Shown one piece after another: positions 11,292 through 21,994 of a stretch of DNA of 31,273 nucleotides (the stretch's first letter is position 1; every line of letters starts with the position of its first letter). This stretch comes from an uncultured Planctomycetales bacterium (GTDB lineage Bacteria > Planctomycetota > Planctomycetia > Isosphaerales > Isosphaeraceae). The notes below the pieces were generated by a model. That model had not been told where the DNA came from. It ran no database searches and was given only the letters and a program-made list of their open reading frames with translations. Made by a program: the position numbers and the translations under genes. The DNA lies in the NCBI GenBank assembly GCA_937907525.1, contig CALCIB010000357.1:1-31273 (forward strand), in the 5' to 3' direction.

Positions 11292-12061
11292 GCGCGGGCC
11301 TTGTGCTCCCTGGAGAACCCCTCGCCGCGCGCCGCGGCCTTCAACCGTCGTCCCCAATCGTAGACCCCGCCGACCCCGGCGGAGCCCGCGACGACCGTCT
11401 CGAACCGGGAGGCGTCGCGCGACCGGCTGGACTCGGCCAGGGCGTCCTGGGCGGCCTCCATCGCGGTCTCGACGAGTCGCTTCCAGTCCTCGGCGGATCG
11501 CGATCTCCCGTCCTCGACGACCGTCGCCGCGCCGAACCGCGCCAGCGCCTCGGGGCGGCGGTCGTTCCAGAACGGGTATTCCAGGGCCAGCGGCAGCACG
11601 GTCGCGCCCGACGACCGCCGCATCAACCTGCCGAGCCCCTCCTGGAACCGCGTCGGCCGCTCGCGGACGTCGGCGAACCGGCCTTGCGGCGTGAACCAAA
11701 GCGCGGACTCCGGCCGGGCCAGGATCGCCCTCGCCTTCCGCAAGAACGCGGCGCCGCCGCGCGTCGTCCCCGGCTCGACGCCGAAGAAACCCATCCTTTC
11801 CAGTATCCGATACTGATTCAAGCCGAATTCGGACATCAGCGCGTAATGGACGCGGCCGGGGTTGAAAAGCCCGGTCAGGACCAGCCCCGTCATCGGATCC
11901 CACCAGGAGGAATGGTTGACGACGACGACCAGGGGCCCGCTCGGATCGACGGGCGGGCCGTCGCGGTCGAGCCGCAGGGCGTGGAAGTTCCGCGCGACGT
12001 ACCGCCGCGCGTGGCGACGGAAGCCGCGGAAGAACCACGCCGAGCGCCTGGGGAGGCTCAT
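11288..12061 (-). CDS. PlsC-like 1-acyl-glycerol-3-phosphate acyltransferase family protein
   Basis: A 257-residue acyltransferase. The HX4D catalytic motif is NHSSWWD (H50, D55), and TPQGRF (124-129) stands where the family has FPEGTR. These mark the PlsC-type fold that transfers acyl groups from acyl-CoA or acyl-ACP to a hydroxyl. It begins inside the stop of the upstream desaturase (ATGA overlap at 12058-12061) and ends the same way against the glycosyltransferase. In this setting it may acylate the sugar of a carotenoid glycoside, a step done in S. aureus by the unrelated-looking CrtO. A phospholipid role is the alternative. Confidence 0.85.
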   Translation of the reverse strand: MSLPRRSAWFFRGFRRHARRYVARNFHALRLDRDGPPVDPSGPLVVVVNHSSWWDPMTGLVLTGLFNPGRVHYALMSEFGLNQYRILERMGFFGVEPGTTRGGAAFLRKARAILARPESALWFTPQGRFADVRERPTRFQEGLGRLMRRSSGATVLPLALEYPFWNDRRPEALARFGAATVVEDGRSRSAEDWKRLVETAMEAAQDALAESSRSRDASRFETVVAGSAGVGGVYDWGRRLKAAARGEGFSREHKARA

Positions 12062-13617
12062 CCGACCGCGCCCGCGTTCGCGCGCTCGCGGATCGGCTCG
12101 ACGATCCCGTCGGAATCCAGGGCGTCGGCGGCGATCCAGCCGGACATCATGACCATGGGCATCCCCGGTCCCGGATGCGCCGCGCCTCCGGCCAGGTAGA
12201 GCCCCGGCGCGTCCGGGCTGCGGTTGGAGGGCTTGAACGCGCCGTTGAGTCGCCCGTGGCTGGCGAGGCCGTAAACCGCCCCGTCCAGGACTCGGTAGCG
12301 GTCGTGGACGTCTTGCGGGGTCAGTCGGCGTTCGAACTTGATCCGGTCCCGCAGGTCGGTCAGTCCGGCCGTCCTCGCCAGCTTGTCGAGGATCACCTCG
12401 CGATAGGCCGGGAACATGGCGTCCCAGTCTTGGCCGGGGCGGAGATACGGAGTGTGGACCAGGACGTAGAGGGCCTCGCCCCCCGGCGGAGCGGTCTCGG
12501 GCTCGGTGGCGGCGGTGGCGCAGAGGTAACAGGTGGGGTCGGGCGCGGGCTCCCCCCGGCGATAGATGTAGTCGAACTCCTCATGCGGGTCGCGGGAGAA
12601 GACGAAGTCGTGGTGCGCCAGGTGGTCGTAGCGGTGGTCCAGCCCCAGGTACAGGACGACCCCCGAGCAGGCCGGCTCGTACTTGCGGCGGTCCTCGAAC
12701 GCGCCGGCGGCGGGGCGTCCGGCCAGGAGTTCGCGGTGGGTCCGCACGGCGTCGGCGTTGGAGACGACCGCCGCCAGGGGAAACGCGCGGCCGTCGGCGA
12801 GCGCCACCCCCGAGACCGCGCCGGCGGCGTCGGTTCGGATCGTGGCGACCTCCGCGTCGGTCACGAATTCCACCCCTAGCTCACCGGCGACCCTCGCCAG
12901 CGCCTCGGCCACGGCGCGGGTGCCGCCGCGGGGATACCAGACGCCCTCGCCGGTCTGCATGTGGGCGATGCCGCAAAGGATCGCCGGGGACAGTTCCGGC
13001 GAGGAGCCGACGTACTGGGTGAAGTGGTCGAGCATCTGGGCCACCCGCGCGTCCTTGACGAACGAGCGGACGGTCCCGGCCGTCGTGCTCCACGGCCGCA
13101 TCGCCACCAGGTCGCCCAGGGTCGTGGCGTTGAAGGTCGCCGACGGGTCGAACATGTCCCGGATCGAGCCGACGGCCCGCCAGAAGTAGAACCGCCTGGA
13201 GACGTCGTCCAGCCGCGCCGAGTGGTCGATGAACCGCCCGTACTGCTCGTCGACGCCGGAGCCCGGCGCGAAGGCCCGCAGCGCCTCGGCCATCGCCTCG
13301 CGGTCGGGCCGAAGGTCCAGCACCGAACCGTCGTCGAAGAACGACCGCCACTGCGGATCGAGCGCGATCAGGTCCAGTTCGTCCTTCAACTCCCGGCCGG
13401 CCTCCGCCAGGATCCGGGCCAGCACCGAGGGCATCAAGAGGATGGTCGGCCCCATGTCGAACCGCCAACCCTCCTCCGCCAGCGCGGCCGCCTTGCCGCC
13501 CAGCCACGGGTTCTTGTCGAAAAGGACCACGTCGTAGCCTCGCGCCCCCAGGACGCAGGCCGACGCCAAACCCGCCAAACCGCCGCCTACGACCCCGACG
13601 CGCCCCGGCTTGCTCAC
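12058..13617 (-). CDS. CrtI/CrtN-family FAD-dependent carotenoid desaturase/oxidase (second copy)
   Basis: A 519-residue protein. An N-terminal Rossmann motif VGVVGGGLAGLA (G11, G13, G16) binds FAD, followed by NPWLGGKAA. The C-terminus has the family signature LYLAGGAAHPGPGMPMV. These features place it in the phytoene/diapophytoene desaturase family. The start is the GTG at 13617: it overlaps the TGA of the preceding gene (GTGA) and directly precedes the nucleotide-binding motif, while the longer open frame upstream lies inside the neighbour gene. Whether it dehydrogenates squalene/diapophytoene (CrtN-like) or oxidises end groups (CrtP-like) cannot be decided by eye. Confidence 0.88.
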   Translation of the reverse strand: MSKPGRVGVVGGGLAGLASACVLGARGYDVVLFDKNPWLGGKAAALAEEGWRFDMGPTILLMPSVLARILAEAGRELKDELDLIALDPQWRSFFDDGSVLDLRPDREAMAEALRAFAPGSGVDEQYGRFIDHSARLDDVSRRFYFWRAVGSIRDMFDPSATFNATTLGDLVAMRPWSTTAGTVRSFVKDARVAQMLDHFTQYVGSSPELSPAILCGIAHMQTGEGVWYPRGGTRAVAEALARVAGELGVEFVTDAEVATIRTDAAGAVSGVALADGRAFPLAAVVSNADAVRTHRELLAGRPAAGAFEDRRKYEPACSGVVLYLGLDHRYDHLAHHDFVFSRDPHEEFDYIYRRGEPAPDPTCYLCATAATEPETAPPGGEALYVLVHTPYLRPGQDWDAMFPAYREVILDKLARTAGLTDLRDRIKFERRLTPQDVHDRYRVLDGAVYGLASHGRLNGAFKPSNRSPDAPGLYLAGGAAHPGPGMPMVMMSGWIAADALDSDGIVEPIRERANAGAVG

Positions 13618-15188
13618 GGCTCGACTCCCTCCAAAACGCCCGAGACGGCGGCCTCGACGCTCGACCGAATCGGCGGCTCGTCGTCCTCGGCCGTCGTGAG
13701 CGTCAGCCCCAGGTCGGCCGCCACCAGTTTCGACGTGATCCGGGCCGACTCGTAAATCACCGGCAGCCCGCTCCCGGGATGCGTCCCGCCGCCGACCAGG
13801 TAGACCGACTCCAGATCCTCGAAGCGGTTCCGCGGCCGGAAGTACAACATCTGCGACAGCGAATGCGCCAGGTTGAACGTCGCCCCCAGGTGGATCTCGA
13901 AGTCGCGATCCCAATCCGCCGGGGTGATCTGACGCTCGAAGACGATCCGCGAGCGGACGTCGCCCAGCCCCACCCTGGAAAGCTGGTCCAGCACCCGCCC
14001 GCGAAACGCCGGCGCCTCGCGGGTCCAATCCACGTTTTCGTGCTGGTGCGTCACCGGCGCGAGGACATAGAGCGTGCTCATCCCCGGCGGCGCCAGCGAC
14101 GGATCGGTGACGCAGGCGTTCTGGACGTAGAACGACGGATCGCGCGACAGGACGTGCCGGCGCTCCACGTCGTCCAGGTAGCCGCGGTAGTCGCGCGACA
14201 GGTAGATCGTGTGGTGGGCCAGGTCGTCGCAACGCCCCCTGAGACCCAGATAGAGCATGTACGTCGAGCAGGAGAACCGCGACCGCGCCAGCCGACGATC
14301 CGACCACCGTCGCCTCAGCGCGTCGGGGACCAGCCGGGTCATGACGCGGGCGAAGTCGGCGTTGATGACCAGGGCGTCGCACTCGTGGACTCCGGAACGC
14401 GCGCGGACCCCCGTCGCCCTGCGGCCCTCGAACAAAATCTCCTCCACCGGATCGTCCAGCGCGATCGTCGCCCCCAGGTCCTCGGCGACCCTCGCCATCG
14501 CCTCGGAGACCGCCGAGCAGCCGCCGATCGGGTGGAAGATCCCGTGCTCGTACTCCAAAAACGACAGGATCGAGAACAGCCCCGGACAGTTGAACGGCGA
14601 CATCCCCAGGTACTTCGACTGAAACGTCATCGCCAGCCGGACCCTCGGGTCGCGGAAGTAGCGCCTAAGCTCGCCGTCGAGCGACAGCCAGGGCCGCAAC
14701 AGCGGCAGCATCCGCGCCAGCCGCGGCGACGCCATGTCGCGGAACCGCAGGAACGGGGACTCCAGCACCGATCGGAAGCGGTCCATCTTGTGGCGGTTGT
14801 CGGCCAGGAACCGCCGCAGGTTGCCGGCGTCCTCGGGCGAGAACGCCGCGATCTCGCGCTCCATCCGGGCGACGTCGGGCGTGGCGTCGAGCTCGCCGCC
14901 GCCGCCGAAGACCAGGCGGTAATGCGGATCCAGCCGGGCCATCGGCGCCTCGACGCCCAGGTCGCGGCCGACGGCCCGGAAGATCTCCCCGAGCACCCGG
15001 GGGTACAGGAAGAAGGTCGGACCCAGGTCGAACCGGAAGCCGTCGGCCTGGAGGCTCGACGTCCTCCCGCCGACCCGCGACCGCCGCTCCAGCACCGTCA
15101 CCCGACAACCGGCCGCCGCCAGGAGCATGGCCGCGGCCAACCCCCCGGGCCCGGCCCCCACGATCACCACCCGCTTCCGCCGCCGCAT
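13614..15188 (-). CDS. CrtI/CrtN-family FAD-dependent carotenoid desaturase/oxidase (first copy)
   Basis: A 524-residue protein, first gene of the coupled set. The FAD motif is VVIVGAGPGGLAA (G11, G13, G16) followed by RRSRVGGRTSSL and FDLGPTFFLYP; the C-terminal signature is VYLVGGGTHPGSGLPV. Overall family and length agree with phytoene or diapophytoene desaturases/oxidases. It is clearly divergent from its neighbour, so the two probably act on successive steps. The ATG at 15188 is preceded by GAGGGAG. No squalene/phytoene synthase is in the window, so substrate must come from genes elsewhere (in planctomycetes, squalene from HpnCDE feeds C30 carotenoids). Confidence 0.88.
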   Translation of the reverse strand: MRRRKRVVIVGAGPGGLAAAMLLAAAGCRVTVLERRSRVGGRTSSLQADGFRFDLGPTFFLYPRVLGEIFRAVGRDLGVEAPMARLDPHYRLVFGGGGELDATPDVARMEREIAAFSPEDAGNLRRFLADNRHKMDRFRSVLESPFLRFRDMASPRLARMLPLLRPWLSLDGELRRYFRDPRVRLAMTFQSKYLGMSPFNCPGLFSILSFLEYEHGIFHPIGGCSAVSEAMARVAEDLGATIALDDPVEEILFEGRRATGVRARSGVHECDALVINADFARVMTRLVPDALRRRWSDRRLARSRFSCSTYMLYLGLRGRCDDLAHHTIYLSRDYRGYLDDVERRHVLSRDPSFYVQNACVTDPSLAPPGMSTLYVLAPVTHQHENVDWTREAPAFRGRVLDQLSRVGLGDVRSRIVFERQITPADWDRDFEIHLGATFNLAHSLSQMLYFRPRNRFEDLESVYLVGGGTHPGSGLPVIYESARITSKLVAADLGLTLTTAEDDEPPIRSSVEAAVSGVLEGVEP

Positions 15189-15265
15189 AGGCCGCTCGCT
15201 CCCTCGATTCCGCGCCCGGGCCCGACCGCGAGACCCGCCCCGAGTCCCTTCCGGAGCGACCGAGA

Positions 15266-16516
15266 TTACGGCGAACCCTCCTCGGAAATCAAGCGCGCCA
15301 ACGGACGAGTCGCCGGCGCGTGCTCCAGCACGATCTTGAAGATCACCGTCAGGGGGACCGCCAGCACCATCCCCACGAACCCCCACAAGAGGCTCCAGAA
15401 CGCCAGGCCGATCAGGACCACCAGCGGATTGAGCCCCAGCGCCTTGCCGGTCATCGCCGGCTCGATCACGTTGGCCGTCACCCCGTGGATCGTCAACAGG
15501 ATCGCCGCGAACGCCAACGGCGGCCAGGCCGCGGTCGATTCCAGGAACGCGATCGCCAGCGGAGGCACGATCGCGATCAACGGGCCGATGTACGGCAGGA
15601 AGTTGCCGAAGAACGTGATCACCCCCCAGGTCGCCCCCCCGGTGACCCCGAACCCCAGGCAGAGCGCCCAGACCGGAAGCGCCACCATCAAGCTGGCCTG
15701 GACCTTCACCCGCAGGTAGTCCGAGACCGCCCGGTTGATCGACTCGACGATCGCCATGATCCGCCCGGCGCGCTCGGACGAGAAGCTCGACCGAATCCGA
15801 TCCGGCAGCCCGGCCGCCGTCTGAAGCAGGAAGATCATGTAAAAGGCGATCACGATCGATTCCAGCCCGATCGTCACGAACGCCGACGACGCCGACCGCA
15901 CCAACCGTTGCGACAACGTCGCCGCCAGCGAGTCCTCGGAGTCGGCGTCGGCCGCGGTCGCGGCGTCGGTCGGTTTCGGGTCGGCCGCCGGGGCCAGATT
16001 CGCGACGGACTTCCGAAAGAACCGCTCCAGTTCCGCCTCGCGCTTCTGGTACTGGGGGCGGTTCTGGTCGATGGTCACCAGGTCGTGATAGACCAGCCGG
16101 CCGATCGCCGTCGCGCCCACGGCGAAGCCGCAACTGATGAGCAGGAAGGCGATCATCGGCGACGTGCGGCGCCGAAGGCCATGGTACGAGGGGAGGAAGA
16201 GGTAGCAGAGCAGGACCGCGATCAAAAGCGGACGAAGCACCGGCTCCAATCGCTCCAGCAGGTACAGGCTGGTCGCGACGATGACCAGGACGAGCGCCAG
16301 CGTCGGCAGGCCGTCGATCTCCGTCGCCCGGCCCAGAAGCTCGACGGCCGACGTCGAGGCGGACGACGAGGACGAGGGGGGTTCGACGACGGCGTCGCCG
16401 CCGGGCTTCGGTTCGACGGGATCCTCGGGGGTCGCTTCCACGGGCGCGCTCGCTCTCGGTCGACTCGGGTCGAAACGGCTCGAATCCAATCTGGCGGCGC
16501 GGAAGGTCGAGTGCAA
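15266..16516 (-). CDS. AI-2E family (PerM/TqsA-like) membrane protein
   Basis: Up to 416 residues, with about eight transmembrane helices: two near residues 72-110, one near 125, then a soluble insert (140-215) rich in Ala/Asp, then the typical C-terminal block with YIGPLIAIVPPLAIAF and VIEPAMTGKALGLNPLVVLIGL. These are hallmarks of the AI-2E transporter superfamily, which includes quorum-signal exporters and Na+/H+ antiporters; substrate unknown. The N-terminal 60 residues are low-complexity (Ser/Ala/Pro). The longest frame starts with TTG at 16516 without a ribosome site; a GTG at 16441 (391 residues) is a plausible alternative start. Confidence 0.85.
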   Translation of the reverse strand: MHSTFRAARLDSSRFDPSRPRASAPVEATPEDPVEPKPGGDAVVEPPSSSSSASTSAVELLGRATEIDGLPTLALVLVIVATSLYLLERLEPVLRPLLIAVLLCYLFLPSYHGLRRRTSPMIAFLLISCGFAVGATAIGRLVYHDLVTIDQNRPQYQKREAELERFFRKSVANLAPAADPKPTDAATAADADSEDSLAATLSQRLVRSASSAFVTIGLESIVIAFYMIFLLQTAAGLPDRIRSSFSSERAGRIMAIVESINRAVSDYLRVKVQASLMVALPVWALCLGFGVTGGATWGVITFFGNFLPYIGPLIAIVPPLAIAFLESTAAWPPLAFAAILLTIHGVTANVIEPAMTGKALGLNPLVVLIGLAFWSLLWGFVGMVLAVPLTVIFKIVLEHAPATRPLARLISEEGSP

Positions 16517-16613
16517 GAGGCGACGCGGGAACGCGGGCCGACCCGAGGGAGCGCCGACCCGCGCGCGACGCGGGCCCGCGCCGAGGTCGGCGCGGGCCCC
16601 TCGGCGAGGCCGA

Positions 16614-17369
16614 TCAGGTGTTGCGGGTGCCGAAGTAACGCGCGCCGCCGGGGCCGAACGCGCTGATGTACGACGGCAGCACGCCGCCCGCGCCCACCAC
16701 CTGGTACCGAACCATGTTCAGGTTGGCGGCCAGATCCTGGGGCGTGGACGAGACGGCGACGGCGTTCTCCAACGCCTCGGCCACCGAGAGATACCCCGTC
16801 GCCGCCAGACCGGGGTTCACGCTGGTTTGCGACGTGGCGCTGGAGAGGCCCGAGCCGCCGGTCGGATTGTTCGCCCCCAGGCCGCCGCCGAACGGCAGCC
16901 GGAACTCGACCGCCCTCATCTGGGAGTCGACGTGCGCCAGGGCCGTGCCCCGGCCGTACATGAAGGACTGCCCCCCCATGCCCTGGGTCCCCACGCCGAC
17001 CGTGTCGTAGAAGGCGTTGGTGAATCCGCCCTGGCGGTTGAGGAGCGTCAACGCGTTGCGGGTGAAGTTGGTGATGGTCGAGTCGACGGTCCTCTGAATC
17101 TGACCGTAGGTGCGACTCGTGAGCACGAACGCCCCGGACATGCCGAGGGTGTTGGCCCCGCCGAGCCCCGGGTTGCGGGCGAAGCCGGCGCCGTTGGAGT
17201 AACCGTGGTTCTGGACCTGGACGTACGGCTGGCTCGCGGCGACCTGCGCCACCGGCGCGCCGAGCGCCGCCGGCGCGCCGAAGCCGACCGGCGCGACCCG
17301 CATCCCGCTCATCAGCGCCCGGTCTTCCATCGCCGCCACGCCGTCCGGGGTGAATCGGTGTTTCCGCAT
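16614..17369 (-). CDS. probable surface/exported protein with LEPR-like N-terminal motif
   Basis: A 251-residue Gly/Ala/Asn-rich protein without Cys. Its start, MRKHRFTPDGVAAMEDRALMSG, carries MEDRALMSG, a variant of the N-terminal motif (LExRxLLSG type) that recurs in planctomycete exported proteins. No classical hydrophobic signal peptide is visible. The rest (QTSVNPGLAATG, SAFGPGGARYFG) matches no family I know. The ATG is preceded by AGGAGAG with 6-base spacing. It is a single-gene unit with an AT-rich upstream region at 17520-17600. Confidence 0.65.
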   Translation of the reverse strand: MRKHRFTPDGVAAMEDRALMSGMRVAPVGFGAPAALGAPVAQVAASQPYVQVQNHGYSNGAGFARNPGLGGANTLGMSGAFVLTSRTYGQIQRTVDSTITNFTRNALTLLNRQGGFTNAFYDTVGVGTQGMGGQSFMYGRGTALAHVDSQMRAVEFRLPFGGGLGANNPTGGSGLSSATSQTSVNPGLAATGYLSVAEALENAVAVSSTPQDLAANLNMVRYQVVGAGGVLPSYISAFGPGGARYFGTRNT

Positions 17370-17616
17370 CGATGTCTCTCCTGAGGTTGTCCGCGGCGTG
17401 CGCGCCGTGGTCGATGACGGCCCCGGGGCGGGCCTCCGTCGAGCCCGCCTCGCGCCCGGGGCTTACCCGCCCCGAGGGTCGCGGATCGCGCCCCACCGTC
17501 ACCCCATCGATACGGCCGGTCGAAAATATCTTACTAGGCGCATTGCCGAAATTAGAAAAAGATCAATCGCCACCGAAACATGGGAATAATAGGTAAACCA
17601 GGCGGCGGCGCGCGGC
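17370..17616. other. intergenic region upstream of the surface protein gene
   Basis: No gene. GC-rich up to about 17515, then an AT-rich patch (17520-17600) unusual for this genome, which probably contains the minus-strand promoter of the neighbouring gene; no clear -35/-10 pair was found. Confidence 0.35.
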
Positions 17617-17624
17617 GGATTTTC
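17617..17624. repeat. left target-site duplication of the MITE-like element
   Basis: GGATTTTC immediately before the left terminal inverted repeat, repeated exactly at 17873-17880. Confidence 0.7.
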
Positions 17625-17872
17625 CTGACCGTCACGGATTTTGAGGGTGGTGGCCATAACGGCCTTCCCCCCTCGCGGGGGAAGGTGGCCCGAAGGGCCG
17701 GATGAGGGGGGGCGGGCGAGAGGGCCGTCGACGTCCAGGACTTGCCGGACGGGCTTCCGCGAATTCCGACGGTCGTCTCGCGCGTCGTCCCCCTCATCTG
17801 ACCGCTGCGCGGTCTGTCTTCCCCCGCGAGGGGGGAAGACCCGTTCAGGCCCCCAAAATCCGTGACGGTCAG
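17625..17872 (+). mobile_element. 248-bp MITE-like element, copy 1
   Basis: Both ends carry the perfect 19-bp terminal inverted repeat CTGACCGTCACGGATTTTG. Inside each end is a second structured module, CTTCCCCCCTCGCGGGGGAAG, itself a hairpin, followed by segments with GGATGAGGGG / CCCCTCATC. The 8-bp direct repeat GGATTTTC flanks the element. There is no ORF large enough for a transposase, so it is non-autonomous. A second copy in the opposite orientation begins at 31058 with the same terminal sequence, confirming that the boundary is at CTGACC. Confidence 0.8.
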
Positions 17873-17880
17873 GGATTTTC
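17873..17880. repeat. right target-site duplication of the MITE-like element
   Basis: GGATTTTC directly after the right terminal inverted repeat; identical to 17617-17624. Confidence 0.7.
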
Positions 17881-18154
17881 GATCCTGGGGACGTCCGCCG
17901 TCGATGGGAGGCGGGTTCGACCCCGAGGCGCGGCGACGGCCCGGCCGCGAACGCCGAAGGATTGCGTCGAACCTTCCGGCGGCGGCCGACGTCCAACCTG
18001 ACGGAGGGACCCCGAGGGACGCGGCGGGGCCCCGGGACGACCGGACGGGAGGGCGCGACGACCGGGAAATTCACGAAGGCGTCATCCCGGAACGCGACTT
18101 GGGTCGTACAGTTGAATGGGAGGGTCGCGGGGGTTCGACGGGCGCCCGGCTCGC
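17881..18154. other. intergenic DNA before the prkA promoter
   Basis: GC-rich, no supportable gene or repeat seen. Open frames here are low-complexity Arg/Pro shadows. Confidence 0.4.
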
Positions 18155-18184
18155 TTGACAGATTCGCGACGGCGGGGTTGTAAT
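18155..18184 (+). promoter_or_regulatory. prkA promoter
   Basis: A consensus -35 TTGACA (18155-18160), 18-base spacer and TGTAAT (18179-18184, five of six). It is the best sigma-70-type match in the window. Confidence 0.65.
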
Positions 18185-18497
18185 GACGATCGACGGCCCC
18201 GCCCCTCGGGGCGACGCCCGATCGCGTCCCGAGGACGCCCCTGGGAGCCCCGCGCGTCTCGTCCGCTTTTTGGACCTTCGTTCGCCCGCCGGTCGAATTT
18301 CACGAGGGGCCGCCGACCGGACGGGCCCGCCCCGCCGCCTCGCCCCCGTTGGCAATACGGTCGCGCCTCAGAGCCGGATCGGGGCGGCGCGCCCCGCGCC
18401 GCGGCTCGGGGCCCGAGGTCGGCCCCCCCGGGGCGGCCGATCCCCAGCGTCGATTCGCCTCCGTCCTCATCGATCGACTTTCAGGAGGATTCCAGAC
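18185..18497 (+). other. long 5' leader of prkA
   Basis: About 300 bases between the predicted transcription start and the prkA ATG. The frame is open but encodes Arg/Pro-rich low-complexity sequence unlike any PrkA, so it is judged untranslated. It is very GC-rich and could fold strongly. No known riboswitch was recognised. Confidence 0.45.
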
Positions 18498-20555
<2,058 letters not shown>

Positions 20556-20561
20556 CGTCCC

Positions 20562-20596
20562 GGCCCCGCCCCCCGCGAAGCCGCGGGCGGCGGGCC
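20562..20596 (+). terminator. GC-rich hairpin after prkA
   Basis: A near-perfect stem of about 15 bp (starting GGCCCCGCC, ending GGCGGGCC) with a 4-base loop, six bases past the prkA stop and directly before the yeaH promoter. No U-tract. It could separate or attenuate the two transcription units. Confidence 0.45.
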
Positions 20597-20600
20597 CGCC

Positions 20601-20628
20601 TTGAACGATTTCGGAAACGGCCTACAAT
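20601..20628 (+). promoter_or_regulatory. yeaH promoter
   Basis: TTGAAC (20601-20606), 16-base spacer, TACAAT (20623-20628). The same arrangement (TTGATC, 16 bases, TACAAT) precedes lipB. It allows yeaH and the genes after it to be transcribed apart from prkA. Confidence 0.55.
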
Positions 20629-20889
20629 TTGCGACGGAAAGGCCGGCGCGGGCTCCGAGCCTTCCGAGCCCGTCGAATCGCCGGCCTCATCCTTCGCCCA
20701 CCCTGATCGACCGACGGCGGCCCATCGACGCCCAGGTCGCCGGCCACGACGCCCGAGTCGCTCTTTGTCAATCGAGTCCGGCGGTGAGACGCCCGCCGGA
20801 GCGTTCGTCGTCACGCTCGCGCCGGAGCCGCGGCGGGCGCGGGGGGCAAGGGCCAGTCAACCACCAAGCGAGCGGCGGGGACCAAAGCC
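20629..20889 (+). other. leader of yeaH
   Basis: About 255 bases with no supportable gene or repeat; very GC-rich. Confidence 0.35.
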
Positions 20890-21993
20890 GTGGTGCGAAA
20901 AATCGATCGCGACGCCAGTCGCTTCAAGCGGATCGTCCGGGGCAAGATCAAGACCGACCTGCGGAAGTACATCACGCACGGCGAGCTGATCGGCAAGACC
21001 GGCGGAGAATACGTCTCGATCCCCCTGCCCCAGATCGAGATCCCCGAGTTCCGCTACGGCGACAAGAACCGCGGCGGCGTCGGCCAGGGGCCCGGCGACG
21101 TCGGCACCCCCATCGGCCGCTCCGGCGACGGCGAGGCCGGCCCCGGCGCCGGCGACGCCCCGGGCCGTCACATCCTCGAAGTCGAGATGACCCTCGACGA
21201 ACTGGCCGAGATCCTGGGCGAGGAACTGGCCCTCCCCCGCATCGAGCCCAAGGGGAAGGCCAACATCACCGAGGAGAAGGACAAGTACACCGGCATCCGC
21301 CAGACCGGCCCGGAAAGCCTCCGCCACTTCAAGCGCACCTACAAGAAGGCGCTCCGACGGCAGATCGCCTCCAACCAGTACGATCCGCGCGACCCGATCG
21401 TCATCCCGATCCGCGAGGACAAGCTCTACCGCTCCTGGAACCCGGTCTCCGCCCCCCAGTTCAACGCCGTCGTCCTCTACCTCATGGACGTCTCCGGCTC
21501 CATGACCGACGACCAGAAGGAGATCGTCCGCACCGAGGCGTTCTGGATCGACGCCTGGCTCAAGAACCAGTACGACGGCGTGACCACCCGCTACGTCATC
21601 CACGACGCCGTCGCCCGCGAGGTCGACGAACACACCTTCTACCACACCCGCGAAAGCGGCGGCACCCGGATCAGCTCCGCCTACGCCCTGGCCGACAAGA
21701 TCGTCGAGGAGGACCACCCCGCCATCGACTGGAACGTCTACGTCCTGCACTTCTCCGACGGCGACAACTGGGGCGAGGACAACCGCCAGTGCATGGCGCT
21801 TCTGCGCGACCGCCTGCTCCCCAAGTGCAACCTCTTCGGCTACGGCCAGGTCGAAAGCCCCTACGGCTCCGGCGAGTTCTACCGCGAACTGGAGGACGCC
21901 TTCGAGGACGTCCCCAACCTGGCCCTCTCGGAGATCCGCGACAAGGAAGGCATCTACGAGTCCATCAAGGAATTCCTCGGCCGAGGACGCTGA
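20890..21993 (+). CDS. yeaH: YeaH/YhbH family (DUF444) protein
   Basis: A 367-residue cytoplasmic protein. The N-terminus (RFKRIVRGKIKTDLRKYI) and a Gly-rich linker (residues 60-95) are typical of the family. The C-terminal half is a von Willebrand A-like domain with the MIDAS motif DVSGS (200-204) and a later FSDGDNWGED segment. Homologues (YeaH, YhbH) are encoded beside PrkA/YeaG and SpoVR and act in stress response or sporulation. The start is one of two adjacent GTG codons at 20890 and 20893; the ribosome site is GC-rich and unclear. The following Uma2 gene begins one base after its stop. Confidence 0.9.
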   Translation: MVRKIDRDASRFKRIVRGKIKTDLRKYITHGELIGKTGGEYVSIPLPQIEIPEFRYGDKNRGGVGQGPGDVGTPIGRSGDGEAGPGAGDAPGRHILEVEMTLDELAEILGEELALPRIEPKGKANITEEKDKYTGIRQTGPESLRHFKRTYKKALRRQIASNQYDPRDPIVIPIREDKLYRSWNPVSAPQFNAVVLYLMDVSGSMTDDQKEIVRTEAFWIDAWLKNQYDGVTTRYVIHDAVAREVDEHTFYHTRESGGTRISSAYALADKIVEEDHPAIDWNVYVLHFSDGDNWGEDNRQCMALLRDRLLPKCNLFGYGQVESPYGSGEFYRELEDAFEDVPNLALSEIRDKEGIYESIKEFLGRGR

Positions 21994-21994
21994 C

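Noticed and set aside
17625..17872. CRISPR-like or simple terminator reading of the hairpin array
   Set aside because: There are only two arms in inverted, not direct, orientation, with a flanking target duplication; a MITE-like element explains it better.
18183..18497. N-terminal extension of prkA from an ATG at 18183
   Set aside because: The ATG overlaps the -10 box, the extension is Arg/Pro low-complexity, and AGGAGG marks the ATG at 18498.
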